In this document: positions 6,873-15,600 of the stretch, piece by piece
Layout of the letters: every line of letters begins with the position of its first letter
How positions within the stretch are numbered: the first letter of the stretch is position 1
IMG/VR virus record: IMGVR_UViG_3300032265_001159
Coordinates: 1 to 22,251 of that record
DNA from: a virus
Reading direction: 5' to 3' (one strand)
DNA length: 22,251 nt
The notes under the pieces: generated by a model
What the model saw: the letters and a program-made list of their open reading frames with translations, nothing else
Database searches by the model: none
What the model was told of the DNA's origin: nothing
Program-made: the position numbers and the translations under genes

Positions 6873-8202
6873 TTTTTAACCTTATCTCTGTTATGTATCT
6901 ATAATGATTTGGCAACATTTTTTGTGCTAGATAAACCTGAACCTTAGCATCCTGTGTTATTTTAGGATAGTAATGATCTTCTCCAAATCCTCTTAGCAAT
7001 TCATTCCATTGAAAATAAGGATAACCGTTATCGAGATTATCTTCCTTCGTTGGATATTTATATTTAAGAGAGTGCCAAAAATCTTTGAAGTCTTTTGAGT
7101 CTCGAGCGGCTTGACTTGCGGCTACCCAAAATGGCTCGGGGCGACGACTAAATGCGTAATGCCCCAATACCACAACTTTGATATAACGGATTCTGGCTTG
7201 TATTTCTGCGTTAGCCCAGACAGTATTCCGGCGCCCAGCAATCACTTCTATAGCATATTCTATGGTTTTACCTGCAAGATGTATAGCTGTGGCTTCTAAT
7301 GGTTCTATGAATCCGCTACTCATGCCAGCCGCGATAATGTTTCCTTTGAATATTTCCCTGTAATATCCCGGCTTCATTACAATTTTCCTAGGATTTTCTA
7401 TTCCTGTGGCATTGGCAAATTCTTGACGAGCATCTTCGTCGCTTATAAACTGACTACTATAGATATAACCGTTTCCTGTCCTGTCATACACTGGTATCTT
7501 GAAACGCCATCCTGCTGTCATACCTATACTCGAAGTAAATGGTTCATATTCTTTTTCAGGATCGGTATAATTTTTTTGACCTACAATAGCTGTATCGACC
7601 AATAGTTCGTCCGCATAGCTTTGAAATTCGCTAGACGTTTTACCAATCAAGATTCTTTTGAAGCCTGAGCAGTCTATAAACCAATCTGCTTCTATACTAG
7701 TCCCGTTATCTAAGGTAACGCTGTCGCAGTGATCATTTATGATTTTTACATCTGTTATATCTGCATGGATCAGTTCGACTCCTTGATCGGTGCTACGTTT
7801 TTGTAATAAGTCTGCTAGCTCAGATGCAACAAAATGGCATCCGTGTGTGCTGTCCTCATGTAACCAAGGACACTTGTTGTTATTGCCTACAGCCGCTGTT
7901 AGATCAGTACCCCATGTTTCCCATGCGGGATCAGTTGATAACCAAAAAGGTGCAGTGGCAAAATCGATGAATTTAATACCTAGCTTAACCCCACCACCGG
8001 TTAATGCTATCAATTCTGTTGCTTTGATTCCTAGATCATTTAGCAGTTTCATAATGCTAGGCCAAGTTCCTTCACCCACACCGATCGTGGGTATGTTGGG
8101 ACTTTCAATTAATTGAATTTGATAATTGGGGAATTTTTTAATAAGATAAGCGGCGGAAAGCCAACCAGCTGTTCCACCGCCTACGATGCATATTCTCTTC
8201 AT
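6835..8202 (-). CDS. Flavin-dependent (tryptophan-type) halogenase
   Basis: This is a 455-residue member of the tryptophan halogenase family, which uses FADH2, O2 and halide to make hypohalous acid that halogenates an aromatic substrate. The FAD-binding GGGTAGW is at residues 8-14, followed by GVGEGTWPS (41-49). The lysine equivalent to PrnA K79 is present as K77 in GIKFID. The PLEST-type halide/substrate motif is PLEATA (301-306), retaining the acidic E303. The usual GWxWxIP is GWRFKIP (231-237), with the second Trp changed to Phe. Length is slightly below that of PrnA-type enzymes. Viral homologues exist; VirX1 of cyanophage Syn10 was shown to iodinate diverse substrates. The ATG at 8202 has only a close GGG before it. 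The gene sits between fibre genes and a coiled-coil gene; its natural substrate is unknown. Confidence 0.9.
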   Translation of the reverse strand: MKRICIVGGGTAGWLSAAYLIKKFPNYQIQLIESPNIPTIGVGEGTWPSIMKLLNDLGIKATELIALTGGGVKLGIKFIDFATAPFWLSTDPAWETWGTDLTAAVGNNNKCPWLHEDSTHGCHFVASELADLLQKRSTDQGVELIHADITDVKIINDHCDSVTLDNGTSIEADWFIDCSGFKRILIGKTSSEFQSYADELLVDTAIVGQKNYTDPEKEYEPFTSSIGMTAGWRFKIPVYDRTGNGYIYSSQFISDEDARQEFANATGIENPRKIVMKPGYYREIFKGNIIAAGMSSGFIEPLEATAIHLAGKTIEYAIEVIAGRRNTVWANAEIQARIRYIKVVVLGHYAFSRRPEPFWVAASQAARDSKDFKDFWHSLKYKYPTKEDNLDNGYPYFQWNELLRGFGEDHYYPKITQDAKVQVYLAQKMLPNHYRYITEIRLKNGIKSKERLENS

Positions 8203-8213
8203 AACCCTACTTA

Positions 8214-9326
8214 TTAAGGTATAGGACCGTAGCAGGCACTTCCTGAAGATTGGTTACGTTGACTGTATACCGCACCTAAAACTTGGATACTGTCTGATGG
8301 ATAATACTGTTTCTGTGACACGTTATTTTGAGCGCCGTTGTAGCCTGCGATATGATAACCATAGTCCTGTCCCATAACGCAACATTGTTCACCATTGTTA
8401 TATTGTGAACTTGGAGAACTTTGCCAGCTTTCGCTAGCAACGTTAAAGCGGCTGAATGCGGATGAAGCATTTGGATTCATCCACCACTTGAAGTATTTGC
8501 TAGGCATAGCTTTACCAGCTGTACCACCACCGTATGGAGCTTCGCCTGCTAGACCGCTACTAGGTGACATAGTGTTGTAGTTCCATCTATAAACACCGCC
8601 CTGTCCTGAGGTAAAGTTGTAACCATAATTATTTTCTGCAGGTACACCAGCACCATATGAGTGTGATCCACCTGTATTGTAACCAACACCCCAACCATCT
8701 GTATTATAGTTTAGGTAGTTACCTGTACCACCAATTTGGATCATACCATAGTTATTATTAGAACCTACTTTAGTACCATTATGCCATGAGTTAGGTGAAT
8801 AAGAAGCTGTTGGACGATTGTTGATAACCGTAACTGTCCATGATGACCAGTCTTGTTTGTTAGCCTGTACGCTAGAGTTACCTTGATGGTGGTATGCGTA
8901 CCACTCTGATGAGTGCCAACCACCGTAGTAATTAGTGAACGATAGTGTTTGCGGTTGCTCTAAGGCTACATCACAGCTATGATGCACACGTAGGATCTGT
9001 GACCAAATGTTACCACCCACGTAACCACCCGATACACAACCTTGTTGGATGATGATTTCGTTTTTGTAATCGCTCGGTTTGGCTACGAACTTGTACCATG
9101 AATAGTAAGCCGCCGATCCACCTGCTTTGATTGGATCGTAGTTGTTACCGGAAGGTCCTGTTGAAGGATATCTATTGGTTGAAAACACAAAATCGTTGAT
9201 ATCACTTAGGTAAGCGATATAACCCGGAGTAGATGTTGCACTTAAAGATGTGCGTGTGGTATATTTCGCAGGAATGACGTTTCCTGTGTTATCAATAACT
9301 AAAAGTCCGTTGCTGTAAATTGCCAT
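8214..9326 (-). CDS. Aromatic- and glycine-rich putative tail adhesin
   Basis: This 370-residue protein is rich in Gly, Ser, Asn and Tyr. By my count it has about 35 Tyr and 12 Trp, far above normal. There is no enzyme motif. The N-terminal 60 residues (MAIYSNGLLVIDNTGN... GYIAYLSDINDFV) look like a fibre-attachment head. The remainder is low-charge and beta-rich, with repeated N-Y-G and G-W-x-x-G clusters typical of phage receptor-binding tips. A CC pair (EQCCVMG) and a few other cysteines occur. A fibre-tip or small-adhesin role is inferred from composition and from its place after two fibre genes. The start is well supported: AGGAA at 9336-9340, and a late-type promoter at 9351-9358 just upstream. 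Confidence 0.7.
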   Translation of the reverse strand: MAIYSNGLLVIDNTGNVIPAKYTTRTSLSATSTPGYIAYLSDINDFVFSTNRYPSTGPSGNNYDPIKAGGSAAYYSWYKFVAKPSDYKNEIIIQQGCVSGGYVGGNIWSQILRVHHSCDVALEQPQTLSFTNYYGGWHSSEWYAYHHQGNSSVQANKQDWSSWTVTVINNRPTASYSPNSWHNGTKVGSNNNYGMIQIGGTGNYLNYNTDGWGVGYNTGGSHSYGAGVPAENNYGYNFTSGQGGVYRWNYNTMSPSSGLAGEAPYGGGTAGKAMPSKYFKWWMNPNASSAFSRFNVASESWQSSPSSQYNNGEQCCVMGQDYGYHIAGYNGAQNNVSQKQYYPSDSIQVLGAVYSQRNQSSGSACYGPIP

Positions 9327-9349
9327 TTTGGTAAATTCCTTATCTGTTC

Positions 9350-11998
9350 TTATTTATTAAGCAGTTGGGTTACCAACGCCTTTAATTCGTCTATTTGCGT
9401 CTGTTGCGACTGTATAGTATGCTCGTGTTCTTTGATAGCATTAACTAATAGCGGAACCACGCGATCATATTGTGCTGTTAAGTAGTCTTCGCCTGATACA
9501 GATTTAGATTCTGTTGGTAGATTTTCATCTTGATCAAACGGTGCTGGAACTACTACTTCTGGAATTACTAGATTAAGTTTCTGAGCACTTAAACCAAGTT
9601 TTCTTCGGTTTCCTACTACTCCTAATGATTTAGCAATTTCGTTATCGTAGTAATAGAAGCCTTCTAATTCCATTACTTTTGCAACTGCATCAGTAATCGG
9701 GCCTTCAATAATTTTTAATCTTTCGTCTGATGTTGCAGAATATACGTCGCCTACTACATAAAGTGTACCGCCGCAATATGAGGCATTTGTGTCTAATTGC
9801 CAATACCATGGCCACTGGCTGTTTATCTGTGTCCATGCTCCGTCACCTGCATCGGCACCTGCTCCTAACACATACAATCTATTACTATTATTGTGTAGGT
9901 ATGCATTTCTTTCATCAGTATCACGGAAGTGAATAGTTGGATATGTATTACGAATTGTTAAGTCGCCACCCGATCCACCGTTGTTTACATATAAACAACT
10001 ACCGCCAGAATATGTAGTTGTAATTTGCCCCGGTGTAGATAAGGCCCCAGAAGAACTTACAACAGAAAGGGTATCACCGCTACCGCTGTTAGCAATAAAG
10101 TTATAGGTTTGATCAATACGGAATCTGTAACCGCTCGCTCCAGTAGAACCATCGCCCCAACGCTGTAAATTAATAGAGCCACTGCCTGGGCCAACTTGTA
10201 GAACAGCACCGGTACCTACTGCGTTGCTCGTACCCACACCAAATCCTGCAACACCTGCATAAAATTGGCCGCTAGTACCACCAGCGATATTGCTAGTAAC
10301 ACTCAAAGCGCCAGTGTTTGGATTGTATACTAAGTGGGTAGAGTCAACGTTAATGGTGTTTAGTGTCCCGCTTACAGAGTTTGTAAATGTTGGATAGTAA
10401 GTACCGGCGGTAGTAATGTTAGAAACAGATACACCGGCCTGCGCCCACTGGATGCCAGAGCCTGTTGTCTGTAGGAAGTAACCGTTAGTACCTGCTGTGT
10501 TATTCGCATATAAGGCGCCACCCAAGTTTAAACCGCTGGCAATGTAAGCACCACCTGATACTTGTAGTGCGCCTACGTTGGCACTAGTGCTTGCCGCTGT
10601 AGTTGCAGAAATCTGTACGTTACCACTTCCGTCAATAAAAATACGGCTAGTACCTGCTCCGTTGGCAATTATAATTTGTCCTGCGGCTGATATAGTACCA
10701 CCACTGTTATTACCTATAACCACACAGTTATCGTAGGCAACTGAGTTACCTGCGTTATAACCAATGAACACACCACTGTTGTTTGTAGTAATACCAGATC
10801 CAGCATTGTAACCAATTGCTGTGTTATTAACACCACTAGTGTTCTGTAGTAGAGCATTGGATCCGATCGCTGTATTACCGCCGGTAATCAACGTGTTAAT
10901 ACCCATTGCACGATAACCGATCGCAGTATTATTTTGTACGCTCGCTCCTGCGGCCGCGTTCATTGCGTTAGAGCCAATACCTGTATTGCTACCACCAGCA
11001 CCTAGGTTGGCACCTGATCCAAAGCCAAGCATGGTATTATTAGCACCAGTTGTAAGAGCGTTACCTGAATTGTAACCAAAAAGTGTATTGTTAGTGCCAC
11101 CTGTGGTCAAACTCGCGCCAGATGAGTTACCAACTACTGTGTTGGATGTTGAAGCCAACGCCCCTTGTCCAATACGCACACTATTAAAGTAGCTATCAGC
11201 ACCTGCCCAATGTGCGCCACCTGAGCTTATACCACCATAGGTTGTGATAGCACCAGTTGATGTGCTTGTGGCCGCTGTAGATTGCGGAACAATTATCCCT
11301 GTTGAGTTAATGTTTAGTGCATTAAACTGGGTCGCAACAGCACCAGCACTTTGAGAAGCCGCTGATACTAAAAATTTGAAACCGTTGGAGTCTTGTAATT
11401 GAATTTGGCCATTGAAACCGGTTCCCATTACTGTATATGCTGAACCGTCTAAAGTGTAACTATTAAATCCAATACCTCTGTAAGAACCAGTTTGTAGTGC
11501 CAAACCAGTCGCCGAGTTAGTAGTAAGAAATGCCGCAACGTTTGTCGTTGTGTTAACACTCAGTCCGTATGTGCTTCCTGCTCCACCTACTGCTAAGTTA
11601 GCACTTAGAGCGAATGATCCACCAATATTTAAGTTACCACTAATACCCACGCCACCTAGGACTTGTAGTGCTCCTGTTCCTGTGCTGGTCGATGGTGTAT
11701 TATTACCTAGGGTAACATATCCTTGATAGTTTGCTAACTGTATAAGTCCCGAACTGTTTACTGTAATACTTGGTATACCGCTGATATCGTTAACAAAGAA
11801 AAAGTTACCGGTCATGCCGTCGCCGACTGTGTGTACCTGACCAGCTGTGGCTTCAAAGCTCAATACACCGGCATCTAATACACGTGTAAAGAGTGTTGCA
11901 GACGAACTAGCAGAGCCGCCCTGATACGCAACTACTGGTTCATTTGTGCTAGAACCAATATTTGGTGTTATTAAAATGTTACGATTACTGTATGCCAT
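9350..11998 (-). CDS. Tail fibre with C-terminal S74 self-cleaving chaperone
   Basis: This is an 882-residue, probably trimeric fibre. The N-terminal part is beta-rich, followed by a TGALQVLGGVGISGNLNIGG repeat near residue 110, a beta-rich section, YadA-head-like repeats (DNA about 10650-11175) and another GALQVSGG repeat. The last 126 residues are an intramolecular chaperone/peptidase S74 domain starting at S757 in the SDERLK motif. Family knowledge says it trimerises the fibre, then cuts itself off at the Ser of this motif. The end (LLVNAIKEHEHTIQSQQTQI) is the usual coiled coil. Expected mature length is about 756 residues. The ATG at 11998 has GGAA about five bases upstream. It follows the LamG-like gene by 24 bases. 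Confidence 0.88.
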   Translation of the reverse strand: MAYSNRNILITPNIGSSTNEPVVAYQGGSASSSATLFTRVLDAGVLSFEATAGQVHTVGDGMTGNFFFVNDISGIPSITVNSSGLIQLANYQGYVTLGNNTPSTSTGTGALQVLGGVGISGNLNIGGSFALSANLAVGGAGSTYGLSVNTTTNVAAFLTTNSATGLALQTGSYRGIGFNSYTLDGSAYTVMGTGFNGQIQLQDSNGFKFLVSAASQSAGAVATQFNALNINSTGIIVPQSTAATSTSTGAITTYGGISSGGAHWAGADSYFNSVRIGQGALASTSNTVVGNSSGASLTTGGTNNTLFGYNSGNALTTGANNTMLGFGSGANLGAGGSNTGIGSNAMNAAAGASVQNNTAIGYRAMGINTLITGGNTAIGSNALLQNTSGVNNTAIGYNAGSGITTNNSGVFIGYNAGNSVAYDNCVVIGNNSGGTISAAGQIIIANGAGTSRIFIDGSGNVQISATTAASTSANVGALQVSGGAYIASGLNLGGALYANNTAGTNGYFLQTTGSGIQWAQAGVSVSNITTAGTYYPTFTNSVSGTLNTINVDSTHLVYNPNTGALSVTSNIAGGTSGQFYAGVAGFGVGTSNAVGTGAVLQVGPGSGSINLQRWGDGSTGASGYRFRIDQTYNFIANSGSGDTLSVVSSSGALSTPGQITTTYSGGSCLYVNNGGSGGDLTIRNTYPTIHFRDTDERNAYLHNNSNRLYVLGAGADAGDGAWTQINSQWPWYWQLDTNASYCGGTLYVVGDVYSATSDERLKIIEGPITDAVAKVMELEGFYYYDNEIAKSLGVVGNRRKLGLSAQKLNLVIPEVVVPAPFDQDENLPTESKSVSGEDYLTAQYDRVVPLLVNAIKEHEHTIQSQQTQIDELKALVTQLLNK
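9351..9358 (-). promoter_or_regulatory. Late-type promoter AATAAATA before the putative adhesin
   Basis: On the minus strand the motif AATAAATA fits the NATAAATA late consensus described for T4-like cyanophages and differs from the T4 octamer at one base. It overlaps the last codons and stop of the S74 fibre gene. Predicted initiation near 9345 leaves a leader of roughly 19 bases with AGGAA at 9336-9340 and the ATG at 9326. The spacing is convincing, but the motif also encodes Asn-Lys-stop, so chance is possible. Confidence 0.5.
10650..11175 (-). repeat. YadA-head-like repeats in the S74 fibre
   Basis: About a dozen repeats of roughly 13-16 residues follow the pattern N-N-T-x-[IL]-G-[YF]-x-[SA]-[GL], for example NNTLFGYNSGNALTTG and NNTAIGYNAGSGITTN. 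They are like the left-handed beta-roll heads of trimeric autotransporter adhesins, and the fold is inferred from that likeness. Boundaries are approximate. Confidence 0.75.
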
Positions 11999-12022
11999 AT
12001 TATTCCAATATTTACCTTAAAA

Positions 12023-12676
12023 TTATAGTCCGTATCTGCCCTTAAGTGCAATATAGGCCGCACGTACTTGAGATGCACTCAGTGCGGTATTCCAAAATAG
12101 AGTAGGTCCTATTAGTCCGTTACAAGGACCAGACTGGACACCAACTTGGAATGTAGCATTATTGCTTGAAGGGCCACTTACAGTACCTGAGTTATCTAAA
12201 ATTCCGTTGTAGTAAAGACTACTAAGAGCAGTTTGCCCACCTGTTGGCACTCCTGCATAAGTTCCGGTCCAGCAATGCCACTGGTTAAGTGGTATCGTGG
12301 TATTTGAATATAAATCTCCACTGCTACCATATGTTTGCCAGCGCATTTGTGTTAGGTTACCTGCATAATAGTTAATACTATTTGATCCTGAAACATAGTT
12401 AAAGAATCCACCTGTTCTGCTGTTCAGGTTTAAAAACTGCATAACTGTGAAACCGTTAGTTAAACTTAAATTGTAGCTTGCACCACTGACGATAGCACCT
12501 GCTGTAGCATTACTAAAGCTACCGCTAGCATAAGTTATACTGCTCAATGTCGATGGCAGATTATCCATCAAATTGTAAGCTGTCGATCCGGATCCGGAAT
12601 AACTCTTAGAGTTAAATGGGTCTAGATAAAAGACTAAATTTGATAGAGGAATCTGCGGTCCTATAGTTAATGACAT
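12023..12676 (-). CDS. LamG/concanavalin-like jelly-roll protein
   Basis: This 217-residue protein has the pattern of a LamG-like (Laminin_G_3) jelly roll: VFYLDPFNSKSYSGSGSTAY (16-35), a central FTVMQFLNL strand, NQWHCWTGTY, and the closing IGPTLFWNTALSASQV...YIALKGRYG. Domains of this kind bind sugars and are frequent in phage tail fibres and host-recognition proteins. Here it is a free-standing protein between two fibre genes, so it may be a fibre-tip or decoration protein. There is no signal peptide. The ATG at 12676 is preceded by AAAGGAT, which lies within the last codons of the giant fibre gene, so expression is probably coupled to it. Sugar binding and location are inferred. Confidence 0.8.
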   Translation of the reverse strand: MSLTIGPQIPLSNLVFYLDPFNSKSYSGSGSTAYNLMDNLPSTLSSITYASGSFSNATAGAIVSGASYNLSLTNGFTVMQFLNLNSRTGGFFNYVSGSNSINYYAGNLTQMRWQTYGSSGDLYSNTTIPLNQWHCWTGTYAGVPTGGQTALSSLYYNGILDNSGTVSGPSSNNATFQVGVQSGPCNGLIGPTLFWNTALSASQVRAAYIALKGRYGL

Positions 12677-12679
12677 ATT

Positions 12680-15600
12680 TTATCCTTTAAACTCCGTATC
12701 AAGTTTTCCAATATCTTTACGTTCTGCCCAAACTGTGTAGAAGAATTTGCATACTCCGCCCATTAATGCGCCGTTATCGATAAAGATTTGACCAGTTGTT
12801 GTATCAATGTGTTCTACATATAACTTCTGGAACTTACCGATAGGTGTTAGATCCACAGTAATAGTATCCATATCAACTAGTGAAGTCCAGTAATCAGGGA
12901 GTTTGATCACTCGCCCCTCTATCTTACCACGTACATAAACACCGTTTTCTGGTCCTTCTAATGAGCCATATTGTAATTTATAGCCAGCTTTAGTTGGATG
13001 GTCGATCAAGAAAGACTTGCTAGTAGCATACAATGATCCACCTGCGTAAATATTTCCGCCTACTCCCAATCCGCCGTTAGTAATTATCAATGCACCTGTT
13101 ACAGTACTTGTAGACTGCGTAGCGTTATTGATAGTTATCGCATTTGGAGTTGATCCATACAAGCCCAAGTTAGTCATCAACGTTGCAGTTGTGATAACCT
13201 GTGCGTTGTTTACCGTTGCTGTATTAGCAATGTATAAGCTACCACCGGCGTAGATATTGTTGTTAGCGATTACCTGTGCATTTGTTGTCAGCTGATATGG
13301 TCCTGCTGTATAGCTTGGATCAACTTGAGCTCCCCAAATATATGCGCCTGCACCACCAGTACCTGTGTAGCTGGTATTTGTTCCGCTTATTGCAGTATCA
13401 TAGCCTTGTGCAGAATATATACCCACTGAAGTTGTTTGACCGGTAGGCGTAGCCCACACAGTCATCTGGCAACGATACCAACCACTATAACCAACTGGGT
13501 CAATCCTTGCTGTTACGTTATAAACAGGAGTTGGTCCTAATTGATATGCACCGGTTGTAAGATTGAAATAAACACCGTGTTGTGAACCGCCCGAGTTGGC
13601 ATACAATGCTACGAATGTGCGTGTGTTTGCTTTAGCGTAGATACTAAATGTAATCGGTCCTGCATAACCACTCAATAACTGTTGGAAATAGTGATTACCA
13701 GTCGCGCCAGATTCAGTTAATAATGTAGCATTAGTTGTACCATCTGGGCTAGTTGTAGCGTTCAAACCAGCTGATGCATTGGCCTTAGTCCAGTTTGAAT
13801 TGCTTGCTGACCAGTCCTGTGAATAGTACAAATAGTTGTTGCCGCCTGCCGCATAAATTGATGCACCGGACACGTTTGCAGTGCTTTCTATGCTACCGCC
13901 GACTTGTACATAACTTCCGCTATCGTCATATAGTCTATTAACTACTAATTTCTGACCGACAAATAAGTTACCATATAATGAACCGCCGCCGTATACTTGG
14001 AAAGCACCAGTACTTGTTGACGTAGCGATCGTACCGCTAGTTACAACTATGTATGGGGTTGATGTTGAAGATCCTCCACCTCCACCTCCACCGGATCCTA
14101 CTAGTGTACCATTAGCATATATGTTACGTGCATAGATGTCACGTACACCCATGTCACCTGTAATAACTACCGCACCAGTGATCGTTGAACTAGCTGTTGT
14201 AGCGTTTGTAAATTTAGTTACGCCTGGTACTGTTACAATTTGTGAGCTGTCTGCTTGGAATACGATATTACCAGCACCGTCTGAAATAATAACGTTGTTA
14301 TTGCTTGTTGCAATACTGCTACCACCGTTGCCGCCGATGATAACGTTATTTCCGCCACTAGTTACTGACTGACCTGCTTGATATCCTACGAATAAGTTTT
14401 GACTGCCGCCGGCTAATGTTAAACCAGTTTGATAACCAAGTAATATATTTCTAGCGCCGCTTGTAATTACCAAACCTGCTTGGTAGCCTAGTGCTGTGTT
14501 TCCTGCGCCTGTGTTGCTTGAACCAGCACCAGCCAAAGCGCCTTGGCCTAGTGCTACTAAATTACTACCTTGGGCATTTTGCGCGGCCTGATAACCGATG
14601 GCTACGACAGAACTTCCAGGAGTACTGCCGTTCATAGCCTGTGTACCGATAGCTACGTTATTAGTAACAGCACCTGCATTCTGTAGAGCTTGCAAGCCGA
14701 TACCAATATTATAATTACCGGAACTTAAACTTGTTAACGCATTACTACCAATACCTACGTTGTAAGTGCCACTTGCGGCCGCTGTAATTGCGCCAAGGCC
14801 AATAGCTATATTGCTTAATACTGAGCCGCCACCTAAACCTACACGCATACCATTGATATAAAGATCGCCCGCTGAATAAATTGTGCCGCCGACGCCTAGA
14901 CCACCTTGAACTATTAGAGCGTTGCTTGCTGTACCTGCTGTGCTTGTTGCTGTACTTTGTACCAATAGAGTTGAATTTACTGTAGCGGCTGACTGTAATA
15001 TAGTAGTGCCGCCGATTGTGGCTTTACCAGCTACAAATATATCTTGTGTTACACCGATACCACCCGTTGTATACAACGATCCAGATGCTGTTGATGTAGC
15101 ATTAGTATTATTGCTGATGTATAACGGATTAGTAATAGTACCACCGTTGAACGCACCGGTAAACGCACCAATGTTCTGGGTAGTAACGATTTGATAACCA
15201 TTAATCCAACCTGGGTTAGTTAGATAAATGCTTTGGGCTCCAATTCCACCTTTGACCTGTAGAGCATTACCAGTTACAGTTGAAGTGCTAAAGAGTGCGC
15301 TGTTTAGATATGTAGTTCCAGTAACGTTGAATGATGATCCAACATATAAATCGCCGGTAACTCCTGCACCACCTTGTACCTGTAAGCTACCTGAACTAGC
15401 ATTAGTAGCTAGAGTAGCTGTTGTTATTGTCAAACCTGTAGCACTTACTTTAGCTACTTCAAAACTATTTTGTACAGAGAAGTAGACGTTGCTCGAGAAA
15501 GCTAAGTTAACATCACCCTGTTGAGCATTTGGACTGAAGTTAGCGGCTGAGCCATTTACGCCTATACGGAAATCTGCTGTATTGCCGGTGTTAGTTCTTG

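Noticed and set aside
7055-7062. Exact TATAAATA on the minus strand inside the halogenase gene, about 180 bases before the coiled-coil gene
   Set aside because: It encodes Lys-Tyr-Lys-Tyr codons and gives a long leader. It could be a real internal late promoter, but chance within AT-rich coding sequence is just as likely.
8209-8215. ATAAGTA on the minus strand just upstream of the halogenase start, near the late consensus
   Set aside because: It has one mismatch in the core, and a start would fall at the ATG with no leader; not enough to call.
14073-14094. Short tandem ccacct repeat
   Set aside because: It simply encodes a seven-glycine linker in the giant fibre; noted there, not a separate element.
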